This document shows positions 42,473 to 53,238 of a stretch of DNA of 64,000 nt, piece by piece. Below the pieces are notes generated by a model. The model searched no databases, was not told the DNA's origin, and was given only the letters and a program-made list of their open reading frames with translations. Location of the stretch: the NCBI RefSeq assembly GCF_036346875.1, contig NZ_CP107852.1, positions 1,922,001-1,986,000 on the forward strand, given 5' to 3'. The translations under genes were made by a program, and so were the position numbers. The stretch comes from Nocardia sp. NBC_00508. Lineage in GTDB: Bacteria; Actinomycetota; Actinomycetes; Mycobacteriales; Mycobacteriaceae. Position 1 is the first letter of the stretch. The number at the start of each line of letters is the position of its first letter.

Positions 42473-42781
42473 TCAGCGGGGCTCGTCGACCTCGGCGTCG
42501 ACGACCTCGGCGTCCACAAACCCCTCCGTCTCGGTCACCGGCGGTTTCGTGACCTGCACATCGTCGGAATCGCGGGCCAGATCGCGCTCGGCCGCCGCGT
42601 CCCGGCGAGCCGCGGCGGCCGCCTCGTTCATCTCGATCGCGTCGGTGATCCACTCACCGATCTCCCTGGTGACCTCCGCGACGGTGCCGGTGACGATGTT
42701 GGCGATATTGCCGACGTGCCTGGCCCCGGAGGAGGTCAATTCCTGAATGAGATCTTTGTTGCTTTCGAATTTACCGATCAT
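42473..42781 (-). CDS. Small amphipathic protein of unknown function, coupled to the desaturase gene
   Basis: 102 residues: MIGKFESNKDLIQELTSSGARHVGNIANIVTGTVAEVTREIGEWI is probably an amphipathic helix, followed by an Ala/Arg coiled region and a very acidic tail (DAEVVDAEVDEPR). It begins immediately after the desaturase stop (42782) on the same strand, so probably shares its transcript. No family recognised; could associate with membranes. Confidence 0.68.
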   Translation of the reverse strand: MIGKFESNKDLIQELTSSGARHVGNIANIVTGTVAEVTREIGEWITDAIEMNEAAAAARRDAAAERDLARDSDDVQVTKPPVTETEGFVDAEVVDAEVDEPR

Positions 42782-43930
42782 TCACACGCCCGCTTCGCTC
42801 GCCTTTCGCTGACGCATCACGATAACACCGGGAGATGGCTCGCTCTTCACCCAGCGCGGCGGCAGCGCGAGTTTGAAAATCTTCTTCCATACCGAGCCGA
42901 TCTGCTTACCGAGCGTGCCGGTGTTGTACGGCAGGCCGTATTTTTCACACAATGCGCGCACCGTCGGCGCCATCTCCGGATAGCGGCTCGCGGGCAGATC
43001 CGGAAACAGATGGTGTTCGATCTGGTGCGACAAATTGCCGGCCATGATATGGAACAGCTTCCTGCCGGTGATGTTGGCCGAGCCGAGCATCTGGCGGATG
43101 TACCACTCACCCCGGGTCTCGTCCGCGGTCTCCTCCTCGGTGAACGTCTGTACTCCGGTCGGGAAGTGCCCGCAGAAGATGATGGCGAAGGCCCATACGT
43201 TGCGCACCAGGTTGGCCGCGGCGTTCCCCGCCAGGGTGTGGAAGAACAGTGGCCCGGTCAGCGCCGGGAACACCAGGTAGTCCTTGAGCACCTGTTTGCC
43301 CGCCTTGCGCCACTGGCCGAGGATCAACTGCTCGATCTCCGGCCACGTCCGCTCGCCGCGCACGATCTTCTCGACCTCGAGATCGTGGCCCATCACCCCC
43401 CACTCGAAGAGCATCATCAGCATGAAGGCGTACAGCGGCTGTCCGAGCCGCAGCACGTTCCACTCCTGGGCCTCGTCCATCCGCAGGACGGAGTAGCCGA
43501 TGTCGCGGTCCTTGTTGTGGATGTTGGTGTAGGTGTGGTGCAGGTAGTTGTGCGAATGCTTCCACTGGTCGGCCGGGCAGACCGTATCCCACTCGAACAC
43601 GCGGGAATTCAGGCCGGGTTCGCGCATCCAGTCGTACTGGCCGTGCATCACATTGTGGCCGATCTCCATGTTGTCCAAGATCTTCGACACGCTCAGTGCC
43701 GCCACCGCGGCCAGCCAGAACGGCGGAAGGAAGCCGAGATACATCAGGCCGCGCCCGGCGATCTCGAAGCCGCACTGCGCCTTGATGATCGAGTACAGGT
43801 ACTCCCGGTCGCGCTCGCCGAGATCGGCGACGATCGCGGCGCGCAGCTCGTCGAGCTCCCGGCCGAGTTCCTCTATCTGCTCCCGGCTCAGGACCAATGG
43901 CCCGGATTCGGTTTCGGTGAGGATGGTCAT
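42782..43930 (-). CDS. desA3: Membrane acyl-CoA/fatty acid Delta9 desaturase (DesA3 type)
   Basis: 382 residues with hydrophobic segments and the three histidine boxes of di-iron membrane desaturases: HNVMH (92-96), HSHNYLHH (125-132) and HQIEHH (302-307). Close in layout to M. tuberculosis DesA3 (Rv3229c), which makes oleoyl-CoA from stearoyl-CoA for membrane lipids. Electrons come from the reductase encoded just upstream (43949-45058), as with Rv3230c. It is followed directly by a small amphipathic protein gene. Confidence 0.93.
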   Translation of the reverse strand: MTILTETESGPLVLSREQIEELGRELDELRAAIVADLGERDREYLYSIIKAQCGFEIAGRGLMYLGFLPPFWLAAVAALSVSKILDNMEIGHNVMHGQYDWMREPGLNSRVFEWDTVCPADQWKHSHNYLHHTYTNIHNKDRDIGYSVLRMDEAQEWNVLRLGQPLYAFMLMMLFEWGVMGHDLEVEKIVRGERTWPEIEQLILGQWRKAGKQVLKDYLVFPALTGPLFFHTLAGNAAANLVRNVWAFAIIFCGHFPTGVQTFTEEETADETRGEWYIRQMLGSANITGRKLFHIMAGNLSHQIEHHLFPDLPASRYPEMAPTVRALCEKYGLPYNTGTLGKQIGSVWKKIFKLALPPRWVKSEPSPGVIVMRQRKASEAGV

Positions 43931-43948
43931 GATTGCTCCCGTTCGGTG

Positions 43949-45058
43949 TCAGATATCGATGTCGACGTCGCCGACCGGCGCGCTGATGCACAACTGGATG
44001 GGCTGGTCGGGATCGCTGTCGGTCTCGCCGGTGCGCAGGTTGCGCGTGCAGCCCGCGCGGCGCACCGCGGTGCAGGAGAAACAGATCCCCATGCGGCAGC
44101 CGTACTCGGGGCTGAGGCCGGCTGATTCGGCCTGCTCCAGCAGCGTTGCGCCGTTGTTCTCGGCACTCACCCGGCTCGCCGAGAAGTTCACCGTGCCGTG
44201 GGCTCGAGCGGCGTCCGCAGCCGCGACGGACAGCGTGAACTCTTCGGTGTGCAGCCGGTCGTCCCACTGTTCGGCCTGGTAGATCTTGCGCACCGCGTCC
44301 ATCAGCGATTGTGGACCACACACGTAGGTCTGTGCGTCGGCGAACCAGGGAGCGACACGCTCCAATTCGTCGTAGTCGAAGTACCCGCTGCCCTTCGGGC
44401 GCGCGAGGTCGATCCACGGCGCGCCGGGGTCGATGCGTTCGGGCCGGTGCGGGTGGCGCAGTTCGATGCGAAAGTTCGGGTGCCGCCGCGCGATAGCGTC
44501 GAGTTCGGCGCGGTGCGGCAGCACTGCGGGCGACTTCGCGTAGTGCAGGAAGACGACCTCGCCCCGATGGCTCTCCGCGGCCAGCGTGCGCAGCATGGAC
44601 AGCACGGGCGTGATGCCGCTGCCGCCGCTGATCAACAGCAGACGTTCCGGACGCGGCTCGGGCAGCCGGAACATGCCGTCGGCGGGCGTCAGATCGACCA
44701 CCATGCCGGGCACGGCGTTGTGGTAGAGAAATGGCGACACCACTCCGCCGGGATGTGCCTTCACCGTGAGTTCGATGTGGCGATCCCGACCGCCTTCCGG
44801 GTTCACCGGCGAATAGCACCGGGTGTGCCGAACGCCATCGATCACGACGCCGAGCTGGACGTACTGTCCGGCCTGATGGCCTTTCCACTGCCTGGTCGGA
44901 CGCAAGGTGAGCGTCACCGAGCCCGGCGCCGAGTGGCGCACCCGGGTGATCTCCGCCCGCATGTCCCGCAGCGTGAGGGTGGGGCGGACCAGTTCCAGAT
45001 ACCGATCCAGCGGGTGGGGCGAGGTCAGGGTCTGCACCAGGTTGATGAGATCCACCAT
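43949..45058 (-). CDS. NADPH oxidoreductase with [2Fe-2S] domain, electron donor for DesA3
   Basis: 369 residues. FAD domain with RCYSPVNPEG, NAD(P)H domain with SGGSGITPVLSMLRTL and YVCGPQSLMDAV, then a plant-type ferredoxin domain with EYGCRMGICFSC and a last cysteine in QLCISAPVGD. Homologue of Rv3230c, which pairs with DesA3. The stop is 18 bases before the desaturase start, so they form an operon. It is divergent from the TetR gene, across a region carrying a palindrome. Confidence 0.93.
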   Translation of the reverse strand: MVDLINLVQTLTSPHPLDRYLELVRPTLTLRDMRAEITRVRHSAPGSVTLTLRPTRQWKGHQAGQYVQLGVVIDGVRHTRCYSPVNPEGGRDRHIELTVKAHPGGVVSPFLYHNAVPGMVVDLTPADGMFRLPEPRPERLLLISGGSGITPVLSMLRTLAAESHRGEVVFLHYAKSPAVLPHRAELDAIARRHPNFRIELRHPHRPERIDPGAPWIDLARPKGSGYFDYDELERVAPWFADAQTYVCGPQSLMDAVRKIYQAEQWDDRLHTEEFTLSVAAADAARAHGTVNFSASRVSAENNGATLLEQAESAGLSPEYGCRMGICFSCTAVRRAGCTRNLRTGETDSDPDQPIQLCISAPVGDVDIDI

Positions 45059-45119
45059 TCGTTCTCCGTGCCTCTAGTCGGGCCGACGACGTGCGACGTA
45101 AATTTCAGTGCACGTCTGT

Positions 45120-45134
45120 ACACTCAACTAGTGT
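45120..45134. promoter_or_regulatory. Candidate TetR operator
   Basis: ACACT-CAACT-AGTGT, a 15-bp inverted repeat in the 170-base gap between the divergent reductase and TetR genes. It is placed to control desA3 expression. Confidence 0.45.
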
Positions 45135-45230
45135 GACTGATGACCGTGGACCGGTGTCAACGGGCAAAACATGTGACCTGAACAACAGCTATCGATAGGC
45201 CGAATGGTGAACGGATGTATGCTCACCGGG

Positions 45231-45851
45231 ATGAGTGAGCAGGCAGCTACCCGAGGCGAACGCAAGGAGCGGACCAGGCAGGCACTGCTGGACGGCACCT
45301 TGACGCTGGCCGCCGACCGCGGTTTCGCCGCGCTCAGCCTGCGGGAGATCGCCCGATCGGCCGGCATCGTACCGACCGCGTTCTACCGGCACTTCGCGTC
45401 GCTGGAGGACCTGGGCGCGACACTGGTGGACGATGGCGTCACCGCGTTGCGCTTGGCGCTGCGCGAGGTGCGGCGGAACCGGGACGCGAGCCTGTCGGAC
45501 ACGGTGCGATTCGTGTTCACGCAGGTAGGCCCGAAACGGGAGTTGTTCGGCTTTCTCACCAGGGAGCGGCACGGCGGATCTGCGGCGCTGCGCACCGCGA
45601 TCGCCCGCGAGATCCAGTTGATCGTGCGGGAACTCGTCGCCGACCTCTCCCGGATCACGGCTCTGGACTCCTGGACCCCGCGCGACTTGGAAATCGCCGC
45701 CGACCTGATGGTCACCACCGTGACCGATGCGATCGCCGCCTACGTGTCGGCCGCACCGCGCGAAGAACAAGCGATCATCGACCGCACCGTGCAGCAGATG
45801 CGCCTGATCGCGCTCGGCATGGGCAACTGGCGGCCACCGAAGCGCCGGTGA
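45231..45851 (+). CDS. TetR-family regulator, likely of the desaturase operon
   Basis: 206 residues from ATG 45231 (ATG 45204 is an alternative). N-terminal TetR DNA-binding domain: RKERTRQALLDGTLTLAADRGFAALSLREIARSAGIVPTAFYRHFASLEDL. The C-terminal part (RELFGFLTRERHGGSAALRTAIAREIQL) resembles fatty-acid-responsive regulators such as DesT/FasR-like proteins. Divergent orientation and the shared palindrome suggest it senses acyl-CoA and controls desA3 and its reductase. Confidence 0.88.
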   Translation: MSEQAATRGERKERTRQALLDGTLTLAADRGFAALSLREIARSAGIVPTAFYRHFASLEDLGATLVDDGVTALRLALREVRRNRDASLSDTVRFVFTQVGPKRELFGFLTRERHGGSAALRTAIAREIQLIVRELVADLSRITALDSWTPRDLEIAADLMVTTVTDAIAAYVSAAPREEQAIIDRTVQQMRLIALGMGNWRPPKRR

Positions 45852-45866
45852 CGCCCACGGCGGATC

Positions 45867-47234
45867 TCACCGGGCCGACCCGGGCCCCTCAGGGACCGGA
45901 TCGGTTCGGACTTCCATCGGGTCCGGCGACCGCACCGGCAGCAGCACCGCGAGCCCCACCGCGAGCACGACCAGCAACCCGGCAATGCCCGCGCGATCGT
46001 CGTCGAACAGCCAGACGAACAAACCGAAAAGACTCGGAGCCAGGAAGGACACCGCGCGGCCCGTGGTCGTGTACAAGCCGAAGAGCTGACCCTCTCGGCC
46101 CGGCGGGGCCACCCGCACCAGGAACGAGCGCGCCGCCGCTTGCGCGGGACCGACGAAAACCGTGAGCAGCAACCCGAAGATCCAGAACATCAGCGGGCCG
46201 GACACCACCAGCAGGGCGAAACCGCACACCAGCATCGCGGCCAGCGATACCACGATGACGATCTTCGGGCCTGCGCTGTCGTCGAAGCGTCCCGCGACGA
46301 TCGCGCCCAGCGCGGCAACCACATTGGCGGCGATGCCGAACAGCAGCACGTCCGAGTCGTCGATGCCGTAGACCCGCACGGCAAGCACCGCCCCGAAGGT
46401 GAACACCCCGGCCAGACCGTCGCGGAACACGGCGCTGGCCACCAGGAAACCGACCGTGCGACGGTCGGTGCGCCACAACTCGCGCAGATCGCGCCAGAGC
46501 ACCCGGTACGAGGCGAAGACCCCGGCGCTCGCCGCGCCGGGATCAGCGTTCGTCCGAGGCAGTTCGGGCACCGCGAACATGACCGGCAGCGCGAAGGCGG
46601 CGAACCACACGGCGGCCAGCACCGCGACCAAGCGGATGTTGAGCCCGTCGTCGGTGGGCACGCCGAGCAGCCCGCGATTGTCGCCCTCGCCGGCGATGAA
46701 ACCGACGTAGCAGATCAACAGCAGGAAGATCCCGCCGAAATAGCCCATCGCCCAGCCGAATCCGGAGACCCGGCCAACCGTCTGCGGCGTGGACACCTGC
46801 CGCAGCATCGCGTTGTACGGGATGTTCGACAGTTCGAAACAGGCCGACGCGAACGCCAGCAGCACGAGGCCGAGCCACAGGTCGTTGTAGTCGTCGTGCA
46901 CGAAGAACATCAGCGTCATCGGGGCGATGATGAGCGCGGTCAGCACACCCAGGGAGCGTTTGCGTTTCGCCGACGCGTCGAAGCGCTGCCCGCTGATCGG
47001 CGCGGTGAGTGCCACGATCAGGCCCGCGATACCCAGCGACCAGCCGAGCCAGGCACTGGCGGAAACCGCGCCGGGTAGGTCGTCGCCGACCTTGTCGGTG
47101 AGATATACCGAGAAGACGAACGTGAGGATGACGGCGTTGAACGCCGAAGACCCCCAGTCCCACAACCCCCACGCCACCATCTGCCCGCGCCCGGCCGCCT
47201 GCCCGACGGTCGCCTGCGCGTTCACCTCGGTCAT
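45867..47234 (-). CDS. MFS protein of the UMF1/Atg22-like family
   Basis: 455 residues from ATG 47234, 12 hydrophobic segments. UMF1/Atg22 hallmarks: the N-terminal WGLWDWGSSAFNAVILTFVFSVYL, FELSNIPYNAMLRQVSTPQTVGRVSGFGWAMGYFGG and GPAQAAARSFLVRVAPPGREGQLFGLYTTTGRAVSFLAP. Atg22 exports amino acids from yeast vacuoles; bacterial substrates are not established. Convergent with the TetR gene (15 bases apart) and divergent from padR. Confidence 0.9.
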   Translation of the reverse strand: MTEVNAQATVGQAAGRGQMVAWGLWDWGSSAFNAVILTFVFSVYLTDKVGDDLPGAVSASAWLGWSLGIAGLIVALTAPISGQRFDASAKRKRSLGVLTALIIAPMTLMFFVHDDYNDLWLGLVLLAFASACFELSNIPYNAMLRQVSTPQTVGRVSGFGWAMGYFGGIFLLLICYVGFIAGEGDNRGLLGVPTDDGLNIRLVAVLAAVWFAAFALPVMFAVPELPRTNADPGAASAGVFASYRVLWRDLRELWRTDRRTVGFLVASAVFRDGLAGVFTFGAVLAVRVYGIDDSDVLLFGIAANVVAALGAIVAGRFDDSAGPKIVIVVSLAAMLVCGFALLVVSGPLMFWIFGLLLTVFVGPAQAAARSFLVRVAPPGREGQLFGLYTTTGRAVSFLAPSLFGLFVWLFDDDRAGIAGLLVVLAVGLAVLLPVRSPDPMEVRTDPVPEGPGSAR

Positions 47235-47323
47235 GCCGCGCAGCTTAATGGCCGCAGCCCATGAGCACAGCGGGACGACGCGGGTCCGCCCCCAGCGATG
47301 GCGCGACGATCGCACCCGAACCT

Positions 47324-47343
47324 CTATGCACCTAGTTGCATAG
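47324..47343. promoter_or_regulatory. PadR operator candidate
   Basis: CTATGCA-N6-TGCATAG, a perfect 7-bp inverted repeat 28 bases before the padR start. PadR proteins bind ATGCA-type dyads, so autoregulation, and control of fadH as the next gene, is likely. Confidence 0.65.
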
Positions 47344-47371
47344 TACCAAGTGTCACGGCTATCCTCACCGC

Positions 47372-47929
47372 ATGGCACTCGAGCATGCGTTGCTGGTATC
47401 GCTGAGCGAGCGCGCCGGCTCGGGGTACGAGCTGGCGCGCCGCTTCGACAAGTCCATCGGCTACTTCTGGAACGCGACCCACCAGCAGATCTATCGCGTC
47501 CTCAAACGCATGGAGGAGTCCGGCTGGGTCAACGGCGTGTCGGTGGTCCAGGAGGGCAGGCCGGACAAGAAGGTGTACTCGGTGAGCGAGGCCGGGCGCA
47601 CCGAGCTGGCCCGCTGGATCGCCGAACCGAGCGACCCCGGCACCCCGCGCAACGAGCTCGCGGTGAAGATCCGCGCCGCCGCCTACGGCGACATCACCGC
47701 GTTGCGCGCCGAGGTGGCCCGCCACCGCGACCAGCACGCCCAGCGGCTCGAGCTGTACCGGCACATCGAGAAACGAGACTTCCCGGCCCCGGACCAGCTC
47801 TCCGGGACCGCCCTGCACCAGTACCTCGTTCTGCGCGCGGGCATCCGCGTGGAGTCGGGGTTCGTCGAATGGTGCGACGAAGTTCTGCAAGCACTGCACC
47901 CGCGTGCCTCAGCCCCGCACGCGGATTGA
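47372..47929 (+). CDS. PadR-family regulator
   Basis: 185 residues from ATG 47372. PadR winged helix: HALLVSLSERAGSGYELARRFDKSIGYFWNATHQQIYRVLKRMEESGWV, then the VQEGRPDKKVYSVSEAGRTELARWI wing and a C-terminal helical dimer region. The M. tuberculosis pair Rv1176c (PadR)-fadH (Rv1175c) has the same content. It precedes fadH by 21 bases, so probably represses its own operon. Confidence 0.9.
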   Translation: MALEHALLVSLSERAGSGYELARRFDKSIGYFWNATHQQIYRVLKRMEESGWVNGVSVVQEGRPDKKVYSVSEAGRTELARWIAEPSDPGTPRNELAVKIRAAAYGDITALRAEVARHRDQHAQRLELYRHIEKRDFPAPDQLSGTALHQYLVLRAGIRVESGFVEWCDEVLQALHPRASAPHAD

Positions 47930-49981
<2,052 letters not shown>

Positions 49982-50037
49982 GCGGCGATATGCGGCTGCC
50001 TTCGCATCGCCTAGGCGTACCTCCTATGCTGCACCGG

Positions 50038-50841
50038 GTGAGCCTGCCCTCCCCCACCTCCGAGAACCGCGCGGTCGTCACCGGTGCCTCCTCCGGTATC
50101 GGCACCGCGCTCGCCGCCGAGCTCGCCGCACGCGGCTACTCGCTGATCCTGATCGCCCGCCGCGAGGAGCTGCTCACCGAGCTGGCGCAGCGACTGACGC
50201 TGGCCCACGGCGTCACCGCCGAGGTGCGGCCCGTCGACCTGGCCGACCGCGCCCAGCGCGGCGTGCTGGCGGAGGAGCTGGCCGCGCGCGACATCGCCAT
50301 CCTGTGCAACAACGCGGGCATCGCGACCTTCGGCGCGGTCGCCGACCTCGACCCGGACTACGAACGCGCCCAGATGGAGCTCAATGCCGTCGCCGTGCAC
50401 GATCTGACGCTGGCCGTGCTGCCCGGCATGATCGCCAGGGGCGGCGGGGGCATCCTGATCAGCGGCTCGGCCGCGGGCAATATGCCGATCCCGAACAACG
50501 CCACCTACGCCGCGAGCAAGGCGTTCGCGAACACCTTCGCCGAGTCGCTACGCGGCGAGCTGAAGGGCTCCGGCGTGCATGTCACCTTGCTGGCCCCCGG
50601 CCCGGTCCGCACCGAAGCCCCCGATCCCGCCGACGCCTCGATCGTGGACCGGATGGTGCCCGACTTCATGTGGGTCTCCTCGGAATCCACCGCCAAGGTG
50701 TCCATCGAGGCGCTCGCCCGCAACAAGATGCGCGTGGTTCCCGGCCTGATCAGCAAGGGAATGAGCGTGGCGGGACAGTACGGACCGCGCGCGCTCACCG
50801 CACCCATCGCGGGCGTCTTCTACCGGAAGCTCGGCGGCTGA
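50038..50841 (+). CDS. cmrA: Mycolate 3-oxo reductase (SDR), Rv2509 homologue
   Basis: 267 residues from GTG 50038. SDR signs: NADPH motif TGASSGIG at 15-22, CNNAG near 90, catalytic Ser142/144, Tyr157 and Lys161 in ATYAASKA. Long stretches (LAARDIAILCNNAGIATFG, NAVAVHDLTLAVLPGMI, RNKMRVVPGLISKGMSVAGQYGPRA) match Rv2509/CmrA, which reduces the 3-oxo group made by Pks13 condensation to give mature mycolic acid. A TATGCT hexamer about 8 bases before the GTG suggests a leaderless transcript; ATG 50026 is possible. It supports a mycolate-containing host. Confidence 0.88.
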   Translation: MSLPSPTSENRAVVTGASSGIGTALAAELAARGYSLILIARREELLTELAQRLTLAHGVTAEVRPVDLADRAQRGVLAEELAARDIAILCNNAGIATFGAVADLDPDYERAQMELNAVAVHDLTLAVLPGMIARGGGGILISGSAAGNMPIPNNATYAASKAFANTFAESLRGELKGSGVHVTLLAPGPVRTEAPDPADASIVDRMVPDFMWVSSESTAKVSIEALARNKMRVVPGLISKGMSVAGQYGPRALTAPIAGVFYRKLGG

Positions 50842-50873
50842 GCGACCTGCGTCACCGAGACGATCCGCGGCGT

Positions 50874-51275
50874 CATGTGTACCGGGTGCTCTCGGTCAAG
50901 CACATCGACGAAGGCCATACCTATGTCACCGTGGACGGCGGCATGGGCGACAACCCGCGCGTCGCGCTCTACGGCGCCCGATACGAGGTCGTGGTCGCCA
51001 ACCGTCATCCCTGCGGTCCGCAGATGACCGCGACCGTCGCCGGCCGCTTCTGCGAGGCGGGCGACATCCTCGCCACCGACGTGCACCTCCCCGCCGACCT
51101 GCGTCCCGGCGAAGTGCTCGCGGTGCCGTGCACCGGCGCCTACCACCACAGCCTGGCCTCGTCCTACAACGGTGTCGGCCGCCCTCCGGTCATCGCCGTC
51201 CGCGACGGCCGCGCCAGGGAACTGGTGCGCAGGGAGACCACCGCCGATCTGCCGGCCCGCGACGTCGGGCGGTGA
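50874..51275 (+). pseudogene. lysA: C-terminal remnant of diaminopimelate decarboxylase
   Basis: About 133 codons (an in-frame GTG at 50877 exists) encode VYRVLSVKHIDEGHTYVTVDGGMGDNPRVALYG and RFCEAGDILATDVHLPADLRPGEVLAVPCTGAYHHSLASSYNGVGRPP. This is the C-terminal beta domain of LysA-like PLP decarboxylases, including the CE(A/S)GD and GAY motifs. The N-terminal PLP barrel with the Schiff-base lysine is missing. It begins 33 bases after the cmrA stop and is probably a deletion remnant; expression as a small protein cannot be excluded. Confidence 0.8.
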
Positions 51276-51601
51276 GACCGGCTCGGTCGTGATCGGACGG
51301 CCTTCGATCACGAACGAGCCAGGACGGTCCGCGCCAGCACGGCTGAACCACATCCCCCAGGCACGTGCAAGTCGGCACGAGTGCATAGCACCGGGCGTGT
51401 GAGCGGGGCCGGACGCGGGACCGATCGTGGGGAAACTGTATCGCCGCTGGTCGCGTTCGCCTGCCTCATCGGCGGCTTCCGGTGACCGCGCCGGGATTCG
51501 GGCGCGCAGGCGATGACGGCCGTCGTCCGCGGCGCGCCCCGGAACCGGGCGAAGACGCCGTACCGCGAGCCGGACAATTCGACCCGGCTAGTGTTGCACG
51601 A

Positions 51602-52246
51602 GTGTCCGACAAATACGTGGTGTGGATGGATTGCGAGATGACCGGCCTGCGCCTGGACAGCGACAAGCTGATCGAGGTGGCCGCACTCGTGACCGACAGC
51701 GATCTCAACATCCTCGGCGAGGGCGTGGACATCGTCATCCACGCCGACGACGACGCGCTGGCCGCGATGCCCGCGGTGGTCGCCGAGATGCACGCACGCT
51801 CCGGCTTGACCGACGAGGTCCGCCGCTCCGCCGTCACCCTCGAGGGGGCCGAGCGGCGGGTGCTCGACTATATCCGCGAGTACATCCCGACCCCCCGCAC
51901 CGTGCCGCTGGCCGGTAACTCGATCGCCACCGACCGTGGCTTCATCGCCAGGGACATGCCGCTGCTGGACGCGCACCTGCACTACCGGATGATCGACGTG
52001 AGCTCGATCAAGGAGTTGTGCCGCCGCTGGTACCCGCGCATCTACTTCGGCCAGCCGGAGAAAGGCCTGAGCCACCGCGCGCTGGCCGACATCAAGGAGT
52101 CGATCCGCGAGCTGGAGTACTACCGGCGCACCGCATTCGTCGCCCCGCCCGGGCCATCCACCACCGAGATCGCCGCGGTCGCCGCCGAGGTGGGCGCAGA
52201 GGTCGCCGAATCCGCCCAGGTCAACGCCGCGCCAGAAACCGATTAG
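51602..52246 (+). CDS. orn: Oligoribonuclease
   Basis: 214 residues from GTG 51602, seven bases after a TAGTGT -10 box (51589-51594), so probably leaderless. DEDDh exonuclease: Asp10 and Glu12 in WMDCEMTGL, then [16 protein letters not shown] and the C-terminal [11 protein letters not shown]. It degrades di- to pentaribonucleotides and pGpG to mononucleotides. About 30 Ala/Glu-rich residues extend beyond the E. coli enzyme. Upstream frame to 51482 is open but not conserved-looking. Followed by tRNA-His as in mycobacteria. Confidence 0.95.
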   Translation: MSDKYVVWMDCEMTGLRLDSDKLIEVAALVTDSDLNILGEGVDIVIHADDDALAAMPAVVAEMHARSGLTDEVRRSAVTLEGAERRVLDYIREYIPTPRTVPLAGNSIATDRGFIARDMPLLDAHLHYRMIDVSSIKELCRRWYPRIYFGQPEKGLSHRALADIKESIRELEYYRRTAFVAPPGPSTTEIAAVAAEVGAEVAESAQVNAAPETD

Positions 52247-52300
52247 GGAGTCGGCGGGGTGACACGCTAATATCTAGCCCGCCGGTTCTTCACCGGCGAT

Positions 52301-52374
52301 GGTGAGCGTAGTTCAGTTGGTAGAGCACCAGGTTGTGATCCTGGATGTCGCGGGTTCGAGTCCCGTCGCTCACC
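52301..52374 (+). tRNA. tRNA-His (anticodon GUG)
   Basis: Cloverleaf with acceptor GTGAGCG/CGCTCAC, D-arm GTTC/GAGC, anticodon loop TTGTGAT and T-arm GCGGG-TTCGAGT-CCCGT. The encoded G at 52301 opposite C at 52374 is the G-1 identity element of tRNA-His. An intrinsic terminator with a U-tract follows. Confidence 0.96.
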
Positions 52375-52380
52375 CCATAC

Positions 52381-52420
52381 GGGCCAGGTCAGGGAACAAA
52401 CCCTGATCTGGCCCTCTTTT
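52381..52420 (+). terminator. Intrinsic terminator of tRNA-His
   Basis: A 14-bp stem (52381-52394 with 52401-52414; one mismatched pair), a 6-base loop and TCTTTT tail, one of the few canonical rho-independent terminators in the window. Confidence 0.85.
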
Positions 52421-52484
52421 CAGCGGGATCCCCGCAATTCTTCACGCGACCCTCTCTCGAGAAATCGCTTTGCGGGCCTTTGGG

Positions 52485-53150
52485 TCACCGACGCGCCTGG
52501 GCGGCTTCGTAGATCAGCGCGGCGTCATTGATGTGCTGCTCGGCCGCCGCCCGCGCGGCGTTCTCGTCGCCGTCGGCGATGTTCTGGAAGATCGCCCGGT
52601 GCTCGGCCACTGCTCTCGCGGCCCACACCGGGTCGGAGAGATTCGAGACCGTCGCGACCGCGATCCGGTCCCACACACGATGCAGGGCGTCTTCGAGAAA
52701 CGGATTGGCCGCGGTCCGCCCGATCGCGCGATGGAATGCCAGGTTCGCCTGGGCGGAGCGCTTCGCGTCGCCCAACTCGATCGCGCGCTCGACGGCATCG
52801 GCGGCGTCGCCGATTGCCCGCATCTCCACGGGTGCGATCAGACCGCTGGCCTGCCGCTTCGCGGCTTCCGCTGCCGCGAGCCCTTCGAGGGACGCCCGCA
52901 GCCGATAGATGTGCCGGACTTCGTCACTGTCGAGCGCCGCCACCACTGCGCCGCCCCGCGCGGCGGGCACCACCAGCCCGTCCGCGAGCAGCCTGCCCAG
53001 CGCTTCGCGGACCGGAGTCCGGCTCACGCCCAACTCCTGGGCCAGCGTCGTCTCGGTGAGGCGTTCCGCCGGAGCGAAGTCGCCGTCGGCGAAGCGTCGG
53101 CGCAACTCGAGGTAGACCGCGTGGGTGCCGCTGGCAGCCGGATTGCTCAT
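52485..53150 (-). CDS. GntR/FadR-family (FCD) regulator of the adjacent catabolic operon
   Basis: 221 residues from ATG 53150. N-terminal winged helix: LRRRFADGDFAPAERLTETTLAQELGVSRTPVREALGRLLADGLV. The C-terminal FCD ligand domain (RLRASLEGLAAAEAAKR, ANLAFHRAIGRTAANPFLEDAL, EHRAIFQNIADGDENAARAAAEQHI) carries the histidines that bind a metal and a carboxylate ligand. It is divergent from the TSUP-amidohydrolase operon, separated by TGCATGCA dyads. Confidence 0.92.
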   Translation of the reverse strand: MSNPAASGTHAVYLELRRRFADGDFAPAERLTETTLAQELGVSRTPVREALGRLLADGLVVPAARGGAVVAALDSDEVRHIYRLRASLEGLAAAEAAKRQASGLIAPVEMRAIGDAADAVERAIELGDAKRSAQANLAFHRAIGRTAANPFLEDALHRVWDRIAVATVSNLSDPVWAARAVAEHRAIFQNIADGDENAARAAAEQHINDAALIYEAAQARR

Positions 53151-53165
53151 ACCTAAAGCATACAG

Positions 53166-53212
53166 TGCATGCAAAACGCCCGTTGACACTCACTGCATGC
53201 ACTGCATACACT
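53166..53212. promoter_or_regulatory. Catabolic operon promoter with GntR dyads
   Basis: TTGACA at 53183-53188 and TACACT at 53207-53212 (18-base spacer) form a promoter towards the TSUP gene. Palindromes TGCATGCA at 53166-53173 and 53194-53201, plus a GCATAC copy on either side, flank and overlap it. FCD regulators usually bind such short dyads. Confidence 0.6.
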
Positions 53213-53238
53213 CACTCTCGCAACGACGGGAGAGGCGC

